From JAIBBV01 sp044347745 (GTDB taxonomy: Bacteria; Bdellovibrionota_C; UBA2361; JAFLCA01), in assembly GCA_044347745.1 (NCBI GenBank), contig JBIKUD010000012.1:15641-79640 (forward strand): a stretch of DNA of 64,000 nucleotides, in the 5' to 3' direction. Position 1 is the stretch's first letter, and the number at the start of each line of letters is the position of its first letter. Below, piece by piece: positions 24,500 through 33,683 of this stretch. Both the position numbers and the translations under genes were made by a program. Below the pieces are notes generated by a model. The model was not told where the DNA came from. It did no database searches and saw only the letters and a program-made list of their open reading frames with translations.

Positions 24500-26962
24500 C
24501 TAATGGGTGACTACTCCTGAGTTCCCCTGTTTATCTTTACCAGCACCCGCTGCGTCCTCATCATCCCCGTGTTTTACATCGGAGAATAAGGCCTCGTCAC
24601 GCTGTGCTTTACGGTCAAGCATGCGATCGAATTCTTTAGCGGTGTCACACACAAGGGCCTCAAACAGCACTTCGTCCACATGCGAGACAGGCACAAGCTC
24701 AAGTTCAGCGCGCACTGCGGGTGGAATTTCTTCGATATCGTTTTCGTTCTCCTTTGGAAGAAGAATTTTACGAATTCCACCACGGTGAGCTGCCAAAGCC
24801 TTCTCTTTGAGCCCGCCAATCGGCAAGACATTACCTCTTAAGGTAATTTCACCGGTCATCGCCACATTCTTATCAACTGCAATTCCGGTAAGCGCCGAAA
24901 CGAGAGAGGTAGCCATGGTGATACCAGCCGATGGACCGTCCTTTGGAATTGCGCCCTCAGGACAATGCACGTGAATATCAACATGATCATAGAACTGCTT
25001 TGGAAGACCCAGCATTTCAGCTCGCGAGCGTACGTAACTCAGTGCTGCTCGAGCCGACTCTTGCATCACATCGCCAAGTTTACCGGTGATTTGCAGACGA
25101 CCTTTGCCGGGAAGCACTGTTGTTTCGATTAACAAAAGCTCTCCGCCCTTTTCGGTCCAGGCCAAACCAGTGGTAGTACCCACTTGGTGATCCTCTTCCT
25201 GTTTGCCATAGCGGAACTTTGGTTGCCCAAGGTACTTCACTACAGAATCAGCGGTGATTCGTACCGAGTGGTCCTTACCTTTCTCCACCACTTCAATTGC
25301 TGCCTTACGACAGAGGGTTGAAATGTTACGTTCAAGGTTACGCACGCCCGATTCCCGAGTGTGGCGTCGAATCACTTCGATGTATGCGCCATCATCGATT
25401 TCTAAGTTCTGCGGCTCTAACCCGTTCTCCCTAAGCTGCTTATCGAAGAGGTATTTCTTCGAAATCGCCAGCTTCTCGAGCTCGGTATAACCGGAGAGGC
25501 GGATAATCTCCATACGATCCATAAGCGGCTGTGGAATGGTATGAAGCGTATTTGCCGTGCAAATAAACATGACCTTCGATAAATCGTAGTCACAATCAAG
25601 GTAATGATCATTAAACGATGTATTCTGTTCAGGATCCAAAACCTCAAGCAGCGCTGAAGATGGATCTCCCCTGAAATCGGTCGACATCTTATCTATTTCA
25701 TCCAACAAGAAGACAGGATTACTCTTCCCTGACTTTTTAAGGGACTGAATTATTTTACCTGGCAATGCGCCGATGTAGGTTCGACGGTGTCCGCGGATTT
25801 CTGCCTCGTCACGCACGCCGCCAAGCGCAATTCGAACAAACTGCCGTCCCGTCGATTTAGCAATCGACTTTCCGAGCGAAGTTTTACCCACACCAGGTGC
25901 GCCAACCAAACAAAGAATTGGTCCTTTCATCTTTCCGACAAGCTTTTGTACGGCAAGATACTCAAGGATGCGCTCTTTTACCTTTTCAAGGCCATAGTGA
26001 TCGTCATCGAGCACAGCCCGAGCGTTCTCTATATCAATTTCATCCTTAGAAACTTCATTCCATGGCAAGGCCAGCATCCAGTCGACATAGTTACGAACGA
26101 CGGTGGCTTCAGCCGACATTGGCGACATCATCTTTAGCTTGCGAATTTCCTTGTCAGTCTTATCGCGAGCCTCATCCGGCATGTCTTTCGCCTTAAGCTT
26201 GTCTTCGAGCTCTTGCACCTCATTTCTAAAGTCATCCTTCTCGCCGAGCTCTTTCTGAATCGCTCTCATTTGCTCATTCAGATAATACTCTTTCTGAGTT
26301 TTCTCCATCTGCTTCTTGACGCGATTACGGATGCGCTTCTCAACTTGCAGAATCTCAATCTCGGACTTCATGTGCCCAAGGATTTTTTCAAGTCGCGCTT
26401 GAGGATCTATGGTCTCAAGAATATCCTGCTTGTCTTCTAGCTTGATATTGAGTTGCACCACGATAGCATCTGCCAGCCTTGATGGATCCTCGATCGCATT
26501 CACTTGCATGATCATTTCTGGGTTCACTTTTTTACCCAGCTTGACGTAACTTTCAAAGGTCACATTAACCGAGCGCATCAAGGCTTTGAGTTCGGTCGAC
26601 ACCTCTGTCGGCGTGATAATTTCCTCAACGTCAACGAGCATAAACTCGTCTTCTTGCGCGTAGCGCTTAATTCTAGCGCGCCCCTTACCTTCAACCAGCA
26701 CCTTAATGGGGCCGTCAGTAAGACGGATGAGCTGCACCACCTCGCCCAAGGTTCCGATGGTGTAAATATCTTTTTGCCCAGGGTTACTGGTGCGTGCGTC
26801 CTTTTGAGCTGCAAGCATGATGTACTTGCCCTCTTTTTGGGACTCCTCAATCGCACGAACGCTTTTTTCGCGCCCGACGAAAAGTGGTACTACCTGCTGA
26901 GGGAATACCACCAATTCACGCAATGCTAATAATGGAACAGGGTTTGATAAAGTTGCTTTCAT
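24500..26962 (-). CDS. lon: ATP-dependent protease Lon
   Basis: Lon degrades misfolded and regulatory proteins in the cytoplasm. The 820-residue protein has the N-terminal substrate domain beginning PLLALRELVVFPQQVVPLFVGR, the AAA+ Walker A GAPGVGKTSLGKSIA and Walker B region FLLDEIDKM, and the C-terminal Ser-Lys protease domain with PKDGPSAGIT (Ser near residue 678) and GGLKEKALAAHRGGI (Lys near 719). A charged C-terminal tail (HGDDEDAAGAGKDKQ) exceeds the usual end. It is the last gene of the minus-strand set tig-clpP-clpX-lon. Confidence 0.98.
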   Translation of the reverse strand: MKATLSNPVPLLALRELVVFPQQVVPLFVGREKSVRAIEESQKEGKYIMLAAQKDARTSNPGQKDIYTIGTLGEVVQLIRLTDGPIKVLVEGKGRARIKRYAQEDEFMLVDVEEIITPTEVSTELKALMRSVNVTFESYVKLGKKVNPEMIMQVNAIEDPSRLADAIVVQLNIKLEDKQDILETIDPQARLEKILGHMKSEIEILQVEKRIRNRVKKQMEKTQKEYYLNEQMRAIQKELGEKDDFRNEVQELEDKLKAKDMPDEARDKTDKEIRKLKMMSPMSAEATVVRNYVDWMLALPWNEVSKDEIDIENARAVLDDDHYGLEKVKERILEYLAVQKLVGKMKGPILCLVGAPGVGKTSLGKSIAKSTGRQFVRIALGGVRDEAEIRGHRRTYIGALPGKIIQSLKKSGKSNPVFLLDEIDKMSTDFRGDPSSALLEVLDPEQNTSFNDHYLDCDYDLSKVMFICTANTLHTIPQPLMDRMEIIRLSGYTELEKLAISKKYLFDKQLRENGLEPQNLEIDDGAYIEVIRRHTRESGVRNLERNISTLCRKAAIEVVEKGKDHSVRITADSVVKYLGQPKFRYGKQEEDHQVGTTTGLAWTEKGGELLLIETTVLPGKGRLQITGKLGDVMQESARAALSYVRSRAEMLGLPKQFYDHVDIHVHCPEGAIPKDGPSAGITMATSLVSALTGIAVDKNVAMTGEITLRGNVLPIGGLKEKALAAHRGGIRKILLPKENENDIEEIPPAVRAELELVPVSHVDEVLFEALVCDTAKEFDRMLDRKAQRDEALFSDVKHGDDEDAAGAGKDKQGNSGVVTH

Positions 26963-27288
26963 ACATCCCTAAGAAAAAACCCCCAAACGGCCTACGAATC
27001 ACACTACTTGGGTATAATTACGATGCTAGAGGAGCGGAAATGAAACCACAATATCAAAAGACTTTCTGAGTGCAGGAATCCTTGCGGGTTAGCCTGTGGA
27101 TAAGTGGGGCAACTTTGCGGTCAAGCGTCGCGAGTCTCTGACCCGGCCTTTCCGTCGTCCGATCCTGAACCAGTTATACCAGTCTCCAGAACCTTATCCG
27201 GCCCCAGATTTACGGCACCGACCTGGAATCGGTCTTGTCGTCTGTCCCAGCCTGCCGGTAGCCCCAGCCCTTCAAGGCCGTTTAAGCC
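26963..27288. other. Intergenic region between clpX and lon
   Basis: These 326 bases hold no gene. A C-rich stretch from about 27134 to 27300 is made of degenerate phrases (CTGACCCGG, CCAGAACCTTATCCGGCCCC) matching in reverse complement the repeat text at 20623-20645. The lon promoter must lie in the part near 26963-27080, but I could not identify convincing boxes. Confidence 0.4.
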
Positions 27289-28554
27289 CTACGCAGATTC
27301 GGCCTGGCTCTGGTACACCACCAAAGGCTTCTCCCCCTTGGCGATAGTATCTTCTGAAACGATAACTTCTTTAATGTCGGGCTCCGATGGAACCTCAAAC
27401 ATTACATCAAGCATTATCTTTTCAAGGATTGCACGGAGTCCACGGGCACCGCATTTGCGCTCAAGCGCCTTACGGGCTACGGCACGCACAGCCCCATCGG
27501 CAAATCGAAGCTGCACATTCTCAAGCTCAAAAAGCTTTTTATACTGCTTCGTTAGAGCATTCTTAGGCTCTACAAGGATCTTAACCAAAGACTCCTCGTC
27601 TAGCTCTTCTAAGCAAGCAACGAGCGGGAGGCGCCCCACAAACTCAGGGATAAGCCCAAACTTAAGCAAATCTTCAGGTTCAAGCTTTGGCAGCACGCTA
27701 CCTTTCATATCTGAAACCTCAACCTTATTTGGATCGGAGGTTCGCGCACCAAAACCAAGCTTTTTCTCTCCCACTCGGCGGCGCACTACGTCCTCTAATC
27801 CGACGAATGCTCCACCACAAATAAAGAGAATATTAGTGGTATCCACCTGCAAGAACTCTTGCTGTGGATGTTTACGCCCACCTTTAGGCGGCACACTGCA
27901 CGTCGTGCCCTCAAGCATTTTGAGCAACGCTTGCTGCACGCCTTCCCCCGATACATCTCGGGTGATCGATGGATTTTCTGATTTTCGGGAAATCTTGTCG
28001 ATTTCGTCGATGTACACTATTCCGCGCTGACATTTCTCAACGTCATAGTCCGAGGCTTGCAACAAATTGAGGATAATATTCTCAACGTCCTCTCCCACGT
28101 AACCGGCTTCAGTCAGCGTAGTAGCATCCGCGATAGTGAAAGGAACTTGCAGAATGCGCGCGAGTGTTTGCGCAAGGAGTGTTTTACCCGTGCCAGTGGG
28201 GCCAATAAGTAAGATGTTGGATTTCGAAATCTCCACGTCCCCCGCTGTGCCTTTGGTTTCAATACGCTTGTAATGGTTATGCACAGCCACTGAAAGGACT
28301 CGTTTGGCGTAATCCTGTCCTATGACGTACTGATCAAGAAAAGCTTTGATTTCTTTTGGCCTTGGGATTTTAGACTGCGTGCTTAAGGTGGTGTCCTGCT
28401 CGACTTCTTCGGCGATAATGTCATTGCAAAGATCAATGCACTCGTCGCAAATGTAGACCGAAGGTCCAGCGATAAGCTTACGCACCTCCTCCTGCGATCG
28501 ATTACAAAAGGAACAAACTAACGTGTGACGACCTTTATCTCCGCTTCTGCTCAA
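27289..28554 (-). CDS. clpX: ATP-dependent Clp protease ATP-binding subunit ClpX
   Basis: ClpX unfolds substrates and feeds them to ClpP. The 421-residue protein begins with the four-cysteine zinc-binding domain (CSFC, then CDEC). It carries Walker A GPTGTGKTLLAQTLA, Walker B IVYIDEIDKI, and the arginine-finger and sensor regions; the C-terminal domain includes LRAILEKIMLDVMFEVPS. It lies 23 bases downstream of clpP. Confidence 0.98.
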   Translation of the reverse strand: MSRSGDKGRHTLVCSFCNRSQEEVRKLIAGPSVYICDECIDLCNDIIAEEVEQDTTLSTQSKIPRPKEIKAFLDQYVIGQDYAKRVLSVAVHNHYKRIETKGTAGDVEISKSNILLIGPTGTGKTLLAQTLARILQVPFTIADATTLTEAGYVGEDVENIILNLLQASDYDVEKCQRGIVYIDEIDKISRKSENPSITRDVSGEGVQQALLKMLEGTTCSVPPKGGRKHPQQEFLQVDTTNILFICGGAFVGLEDVVRRRVGEKKLGFGARTSDPNKVEVSDMKGSVLPKLEPEDLLKFGLIPEFVGRLPLVACLEELDEESLVKILVEPKNALTKQYKKLFELENVQLRFADGAVRAVARKALERKCGARGLRAILEKIMLDVMFEVPSEPDIKEVIVSEDTIAKGEKPLVVYQSQAESA

Positions 28555-28577
28555 GGGGTATCCTCCTCAGAAAAACC

Positions 28578-29189
28578 TTACTTCTTCTCGACCGGGGTGC
28601 GACGTTCAAGTATTTCGTCGATAATACCGTACTCTTTAGCCTGCTCGCTAATCATAAAGTTATCTCGATCGGTATCACGCTCGACAGTTTTCAAATCTTG
28701 CCCGGTGTGATGACTAAGGATGTGATTCACTTCTTTCTTCACCCGAAGCATTTCACGAGCGTGAATTTCCACATCGGACGCTTGCCCCTGAAAACCACCC
28801 AAGGGCTGATGAATCATTATGCGCGCATGCCGCAAAGCAGAACGCTTACCCTTGGCGCCACCAGCTAACAGCAACGCGCCCATACTAGCGGCTTGCCCCA
28901 AGCATACGGTTGCCACGTCTGGGCGGATATATTGCATAGTGTCGTAAATGGCGAGGCCAGCAGAAACTGAACCGCCAGGACTATTGATGTACAAATAAAT
29001 ATCTTTCTCTGGGTCTTCACTTTCCAAAAAGAGAAGCTGCGCAGTAATTAGATTTGCTACGGTGTCGTTCACCTCACTACCCAAAAAGATAATTCTCTCT
29101 TTAAGCAACCGGGAAAAAATATCGTACGAGCGCTCACCACGCCCTGTTTGTTCGATTACATACGGAATATAGTTCATGACCCAATCCAT
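28578..29189 (-). CDS. clpP: ATP-dependent Clp protease proteolytic subunit ClpP
   Basis: ClpP is the serine protease barrel of ClpXP. The catalytic Ser is in GQAASMGALLLAGG, the His in ARIMIHQPLGG and the Asp follows in the GQDLKTVERDTDRDNF helix region. Also typical are IIFLGSEVNDTVANLITAQ and LYINSPGGSVSAGLAIYD. The 203-residue length is standard. It forms an operon with clpX, probably with its own promoter upstream. Confidence 0.98.
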   Translation of the reverse strand: MDWVMNYIPYVIEQTGRGERSYDIFSRLLKERIIFLGSEVNDTVANLITAQLLFLESEDPEKDIYLYINSPGGSVSAGLAIYDTMQYIRPDVATVCLGQAASMGALLLAGGAKGKRSALRHARIMIHQPLGGFQGQASDVEIHAREMLRVKKEVNHILSHHTGQDLKTVERDTDRDNFMISEQAKEYGIIDEILERRTPVEKK

Positions 29190-29311
29190 TATTACTGATG
29201 AACGAAACCAGCTTTATAAACGTATCAAGTACGCTCGAGCGCCAGCAGGGAACTTAAGTCTCACTTCTGTGATAAGCGAAGGAACCAAGGTCTACTTAAA
29301 CTCTACCTGCA

Positions 29312-29340
29312 ATCATAATCATAAACAACTGCCCCCGCAA
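29312..29340 (-). promoter_or_regulatory. Candidate sigma-70 promoter of clpP-clpX
   Basis: On the minus strand TTGCGG and TATGAT are separated by 17 bases. The -10 box matches five of six consensus positions, the -35 box only three. It lies about 120 bases upstream of the clpP start. No heat-shock type boxes were seen. Confidence 0.35.
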
Positions 29341-29479
29341 ACCGAAAACACTGTAAGAATAAGCAGTTATTCATGAATTGGGGCTTTACCTCGCCACACT
29401 TTTTTGCATGCAAACGAGCTGGCGCTGTGAATCGACAAGTTACAATTGTTGTAGTGACTCGCGTCCCGCAAATAATTTT

Positions 29480-29514
29480 GGGGGCAGCGGCGCACAAAAA
29501 GCGCCCCTGCCCCC
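29480..29514 (-). terminator. Stem-loop after tig
   Basis: GGGGGCAG (29480-29487) pairs with CTGCCCCC (29507-29514), and GCGC with GCGC inside, around a short A-rich loop. It lies 30 bases downstream of the tig stop. No clear U-run follows on the minus strand, so termination may be weak. Confidence 0.45.
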
Positions 29515-29544
29515 AAATTGGTCTCAACAAATTACCAATTGGCG

Positions 29545-30945
29545 CTATTCGGCCTTTGCTGCCTTACTCGCTTTTTTCTTTTTTGGAGCTTCAGCCTCGG
29601 GGGTCTTCTGATCTTCATCAGCCTTGGCCTCTTTCTTTTTTGCTTCGGGCTTTGGTTCTTTCTCAGGATCGAAGTACTCTACCTTGCTGCGGGAGACCAA
29701 GGATTCAAGCACTTTGGTGCGACGAAGTTCGGTCATCAGCCCAATCATCCTCTGCTCTGCCATGAAGAACTTGCGAACTTCATCAATGCCCACTTTATTC
29801 TCATCGGCTATGGTTTGAAGTGCGGAAGTAATATCTTCCTCTTTCACTTCAACTTTCTCAGCTTTTGCAATTTGATCGACTATGACCGCGCCTTTCACGC
29901 GACGAGTTGCTGTATCTCCAAGTAGAGGGCGGTATTGATCAACCGGAACTCGCGAAATATCTTGCTTATTTGGGTCGAGGATATTGTAGCGAACCAATAA
30001 CTCTCTAATCTCGTCATCGATAAGCGGCTGAGGCACCAAGAACTCATTCTTCTCGCACAAAACGTCGAGAGCTGCAGCTTGCACATCTTTTTTCTGATCA
30101 CGCTCAGCAGCTTCATGAAGTTGCTTATTTAATTTCTCTCGAAGTTCTGCCACAGTTTTGACGTCAAAGTTCAAAGACTGTGCAAACGCGTCATCGAGCT
30201 CTGGGAAAATTCTCTCGGACAATGTAATCAGCTGAATGGTGTACTCAGCTTCCTTGCCTGCCTTACTTGCGTCATTTAAGCCCTCGGGGAGTGGTGCACG
30301 GACGGACTTAGATTGGCCAACTTCCAACCCGACCAGCGCTTCTTCAACAGTCTTCGGCAAGCGTCCCTGCCCCAAGACAAATGCGAATGGCTCTGGGTTA
30401 CTTGATTTTTCGCCGTCAATGGTCACAGAAATTGTGCCATCGAGAACATCTCCCATTTGTGCGACGTTCCTAAACTCAAGCTTTTTAGGGGTTGCCCGTT
30501 GTTCGCGGGCTTCCTGAATAATTTGCTCCACTTGCTCAGGTCTAACCTTACGCTCAGGAACCCGAACCTTAATGCTTTCGAATCCACTAATTTCAGGTGT
30601 TGGGAATACTGAAACTTTGGCCGTGTACTGAATTTCTTTTCCCGGCACCACTGGTTCAATTTTTATTTCAGGACGACCGACCATATCAATTTTGTGTTCT
30701 TGAATGAGGTCACGTAGCGAATTACTGACTAAGTCGTGTGCCACTTCAACGCGAATTTGCTCGCCATGCAATTTTTCGACGAGGTCGCGCGGTGCTTTAC
30801 CTGGTCTAAAACCCTTAAGGGTGGTTTGCTTTGCATACTTGGAGACCGCAGACTCTGCTTCTTTACCAAAAATGTCAGCGGGTATTGAGACGGCAAACTG
30901 CTTGGTAACGGCATCAAGTTCGGTGATAGTTGACTTACATTCCAT
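29545..30945 (-). CDS. tig: Trigger factor (ribosome-associated chaperone, peptidyl-prolyl isomerase)
   Basis: Trigger factor binds nascent chains at the ribosome exit. The 466-residue protein has the N-terminal ribosome-binding loop GFRPGKAPRDLVEKLHG, the FKBP-type middle domain (QMGDVLDGTISVTIDGE, then FPELDDAFAQ), and the long helical C-terminal domain. The last 45 residues are a lysine/alanine/glutamate tail (PEAEAPKKKKASKAAKAE), longer than in many homologues. The order tig-clpP-clpX-lon is widely conserved. Confidence 0.96.
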   Translation of the reverse strand: MECKSTITELDAVTKQFAVSIPADIFGKEAESAVSKYAKQTTLKGFRPGKAPRDLVEKLHGEQIRVEVAHDLVSNSLRDLIQEHKIDMVGRPEIKIEPVVPGKEIQYTAKVSVFPTPEISGFESIKVRVPERKVRPEQVEQIIQEAREQRATPKKLEFRNVAQMGDVLDGTISVTIDGEKSSNPEPFAFVLGQGRLPKTVEEALVGLEVGQSKSVRAPLPEGLNDASKAGKEAEYTIQLITLSERIFPELDDAFAQSLNFDVKTVAELREKLNKQLHEAAERDQKKDVQAAALDVLCEKNEFLVPQPLIDDEIRELLVRYNILDPNKQDISRVPVDQYRPLLGDTATRRVKGAVIVDQIAKAEKVEVKEEDITSALQTIADENKVGIDEVRKFFMAEQRMIGLMTELRRTKVLESLVSRSKVEYFDPEKEPKPEAKKKEAKADEDQKTPEAEAPKKKKASKAAKAE

Positions 30946-31088
30946 GGGACTAGGCCTCCTGCTAATGAGTACGACCGAAGGGGTATACCACGGTCTTCCA
31001 TCTATCTCAATTTAAGCGAAACCGATAAGGCCTCATGTTCCCTTGATTTTTTAGCTGCCTTTCATAATACTAGCCAAACAGCGCGTTT

Positions 31089-31171
31089 GCGGGGGTGGTG
31101 GAATGGCAGACACACCAGGCTTAGAACCTGGCGCCTTTACCGGCATGGGGGTTCAAGTCCCCCCTCCCGCA
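31089..31171 (+). tRNA. tRNA-Leu (anticodon UAG)
   Basis: The acceptor stem GCGGGGG pairs with CTCCCGC, with discriminator A at 31171. The anticodon loop is CTTAGAA between CCAGG stems. A long variable arm typical of leucine tRNAs is present, and the T-arm contains GGGTTCAAGTCCC. CCA is not encoded (GAG follows). Confidence 0.93.
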
Positions 31172-31213
31172 GAGCTCGTCCACCCAGCACAGACTGGCCC
31201 CAGATCCCCATTT

Positions 31214-33202
31214 TTGCTGTCAGCGCTTCTTTTATTGCTTTGTAGCTCTTGCGTGCCGAGCAGTACCCCATTTCGCGGTGCCTCATTTAGCAGTGCCCCA
31301 TTTAGTGGTGCCCCATTTAGCGGTGCCCAACTTCATGTTGGCGAAAATAGCGGCGAAACATCCTTTAAAGACCAAGCCGCCCTCAATGCATCCGTCCACT
31401 CCCTGCTCACGCAAGATCTTACTAACGAACAACCAAGCCTTACTCCCAAACCCCTCACTCTCAGCATCGAAGGACTAAAATTGCAGTCAATACAGCCGCC
31501 AGGCGCTCGGCACCCACTTATTGTAGAAGCGAGTGGCATCCAAAGGGGAGCTCCCTTCTGGGATCCCAATATGAGTCTCTCTGAATACCCAAACGCTGAA
31601 CTTGGCCAAATAAGACTTCACCCGCAATCAAAGGAGATTTTTTTTACTGCTGATCTGCATCTCACCGGACACTACTCCCTACATCGAGTGCCGCGAGGCG
31701 GCCAACGCGCTGAGACACTTAGTTTCGCCGATATTGCTCAAATAGAATGGGGCTCAGACGGAAAATATTTCTGTGTCGTTGCCCGCCAAAATATGAGGCC
31801 TCAATCCGTGCGTTGTGCTCGGGAAGAGGCTCCCTCAAATTTTGCTGAGGTTTTTAAGGAAGAGGATGAATCGGCTATCATTAACCTTGTTACATTAGAA
31901 TCAGGGCAACTTTTTATCACCAGCAGTGCTGACAACTGGGCCGAAAGCCTCAGTATAGATTCTAAAGGCTCTGCATTTTCGGTCTCTGTGATACCTGGTC
32001 TTGGCAGGAAAGAGGGCCTCAAACATCGCCTAGTCAGCGCCTCCCCGATTACTCTACTTACTTGGAGTGCAAAAGGTGGGCCCCAAATCCAGAAGCGAGA
32101 GGGTGGACGAATCGTCACCGTCTACAGCTCAGCGAATTATGCAGAAATCACCGAAGTAAAGGCTGCTGGCAACTGGGAACTCTGGTTCATCGAACGACAA
32201 GGCGATTTGTCTCAGCTTAAAATACTCTCTAAAGATAAAAATATTATTGAACCCAAAAATATTACTGCGCCCAGCATGCGCTTTGCCCCAGAGACCAAGA
32301 ACTCTGGGCCAATTCAAATTCTGGTTGAAGGCCCGGCGACCCCGCCTCGAGTTATAGAGATTGATCCGAAATCAAAATCTGTGCTCAGGGCAACCGAGCG
32401 GTTAGATATTAAAAAATTTTCGGACCTGTCAGCTATCTCAATTCCGTGTTCGGTGAATGCGCAACCAACCGCGACGCTGACCGGTGTTGCAACTCGTCAG
32501 CACCTCGAAAATCCCCGAGCTATCTTTTTGGAAGTCTATGGGACCTATGGGGCAGTAACAGGATTAGGTTTTAACCCTTCCCTTCCCCTTCTACGCCAGG
32601 GATTTTGGCAACTAACCGCGCAGGTGCGAGGGAGCGGCTTTTGGGGCTCCCCATGGTACAGTGCTGGAAGTGGACTACGTAAACCAAACTCGCTGAACGA
32701 TCTTATCAAATGCGCACAAGTGCTTAAGGCGCAGTATCCTTGGGCACCGCTAATCCTCTCTGGTCGCAGCGCCGGGGCCCTGATTGCATCTGGAGCAGCG
32801 CAGAAGAATCCTGAGCTTTTTTCTGGTCTTATTTTGGATGCGCCATTCCTGGATGTATGGGAACACTTAAAAACTAAAAGCAGCCCGCTTTCAAAACGCG
32901 AACGTACAGAATGGGGAGACCCGCGAAATGCTGAAACTCAAAACACAATTAACTCTTATGCGCCGTTCCCGCCAAAAATTAAGCCTGGATTTCCAAAAAC
33001 ACTCATACTGACCAACCTTTATGATGCAGTCACGCCAGCAACTCAGGCACTCACTTGGGCAGAAGCAGCACTCAGGCAGGGGGCGGAGGTGTTAGTTATC
33101 ATGGATGAGCAAGGCACTCATTCAAGTGAGATAGATGACTTTTCGTTTAGAAAAAAACAGGCAACGATTATGGCGTTTAGTCTGCTGTTTTTAGAGCCTT
33201 AA
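31214..33202 (+). CDS. Lipoprotein with C-terminal prolyl-oligopeptidase-like (S9) serine hydrolase domain
   Basis: The protein opens with a hydrophobic lipoprotein signal ending in the lipobox LCSSC. A TTG at 31214 is the first sensible start after the tRNA; the same frame runs back into the tRNA-Leu gene, so the exact start is unresolved. The anchor is followed by a pentapeptide repeat (APFSG). The middle is a beta-rich, WD/propeller-like region. The C-terminal third is an alpha/beta hydrolase: nucleophile elbow ILSGRSAGALIA, the S9-type phrase ILDAPFLDVWEHL with EWGDP, an acid in NLYDAVTP and the histidine in EQGTHSSE. It is probably a periplasmic peptidase or esterase anchored to the outer or inner membrane. 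The 3' end overlaps the convergent gene by 26 bases. Confidence 0.75.
   Translation: MLSALLLLLCSSCVPSSTPFRGASFSSAPFSGAPFSGAQLHVGENSGETSFKDQAALNASVHSLLTQDLTNEQPSLTPKPLTLSIEGLKLQSIQPPGARHPLIVEASGIQRGAPFWDPNMSLSEYPNAELGQIRLHPQSKEIFFTADLHLTGHYSLHRVPRGGQRAETLSFADIAQIEWGSDGKYFCVVARQNMRPQSVRCAREEAPSNFAEVFKEEDESAIINLVTLESGQLFITSSADNWAESLSIDSKGSAFSVSVIPGLGRKEGLKHRLVSASPITLLTWSAKGGPQIQKREGGRIVTVYSSANYAEITEVKAAGNWELWFIERQGDLSQLKILSKDKNIIEPKNITAPSMRFAPETKNSGPIQILVEGPATPPRVIEIDPKSKSVLRATERLDIKKFSDLSAISIPCSVNAQPTATLTGVATRQHLENPRAIFLEVYGTYGAVTGLGFNPSLPLLRQGFWQLTAQVRGSGFWGSPWYSAGSGLRKPNSLNDLIKCAQVLKAQYPWAPLILSGRSAGALIASGAAQKNPELFSGLILDAPFLDVWEHLKTKSSPLSKRERTEWGDPRNAETQNTINSYAPFPPKIKPGFPKTLILTNLYDAVTPATQALTWAEAALRQGAEVLVIMDEQGTHSSEIDDFSFRKKQATIMAFSLLFLEP
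31263..31322 (+). repeat. Four tandem 15-base repeats encoding (A/T)PF(S/R)G
   Basis: Four 15-base units of the form GTGCCCCATTTAGCG follow one another in frame, directly after the lipidated cysteine, and encode a pentapeptide repeat close to APFSG. The first two units are diverged and the last two differ by one base, suggesting recent slippage. Confidence 0.8.
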
Positions 33203-33683
33203 GGCCTAACTCAACAGCCTCAAATTGAGCACCGTTCGCCACTACAAGGCCCGCCTTATTCAAAACAAAAACCTGAGGAAGCTCACTACATGAAAATCCC
33301 CGATAGGCCTCGTCATACTCAGCCGCACCCGAAAAGGCGTGAGTAAAATGTTGCCAATTAGACGATGCAATACGCTGACGAAGTTTGGGGAGGTCTTCTT
33401 CCTTATCTATGCTCACCATAAGATAAACCAGGTCGGGATTTGGTTCACGTGAGCTTTGATAGGAGTGAATTTTTTCGAGCAATTGCTTAGATTTTGCGCA
33501 CCACTGAGCCCAGAACACGAGCACTACGTTTTTTCCACGAAAGGCTTCAAGTGGAAGATAGTCCCCATCAAGCAGTTGTACCCGTGTCGCTGGAGCACTT
33601 TTCCCAACCAGTGCTGACGGTGTCGATGAAGCAGCACACCCAACACTTAATGCACAGGCTAAGACTAATCCAAAAAACTTCAT
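33177..33683 (-). CDS. Thioredoxin-fold (TlpA-like) lipoprotein with CxxS active site
   Basis: The 168-residue protein starts with a lipoprotein signal (MKFFGLVLACALSVGC). The rest is a TlpA/AhpC-like thioredoxin fold: GKNVVLVFWAQWCAKSKQLLEKI, a middle LMVSIDKEEDLPKLRQ, the cis-proline loop SELPQVFVLNKAGLVV. The usual WCxxC motif is WCAKS, so the resolving cysteine is missing; another cysteine sits at GFSCSELP before the cis-proline. It could be an isomerase-like or non-redox protein. Its ATG overlaps the stop of the upstream pseudokinase gene by four bases. Confidence 0.85.
   Translation of the reverse strand: MKFFGLVLACALSVGCAASSTPSALVGKSAPATRVQLLDGDYLPLEAFRGKNVVLVFWAQWCAKSKQLLEKIHSYQSSREPNPDLVYLMVSIDKEEDLPKLRQRIASSNWQHFTHAFSGAAEYDEAYRGFSCSELPQVFVLNKAGLVVANGAQFEAVELGLKALKTAD

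Larger units (their letters stand above)
29190..29544. other. Intergenic region between tig and clpP
   Basis: No gene is visible in these 355 bases. It contains a candidate clpP promoter (29312-29340) and a stem-loop close to the end of tig (29480-29514). Confidence 0.5.

Noticed and set aside
27104..28030. 308-codon open frame on the plus strand
   Set aside because: It is antisense to clpX, serine/arginine-rich in composition and a typical shadow.
31103..31213. ATG starts for the lipoprotein gene inside tRNA-Leu
   Set aside because: These codons are the tRNA itself; the resulting N-terminus (MADTPGLEPGAF) is a well-known artefact of translating a tRNA-Leu.
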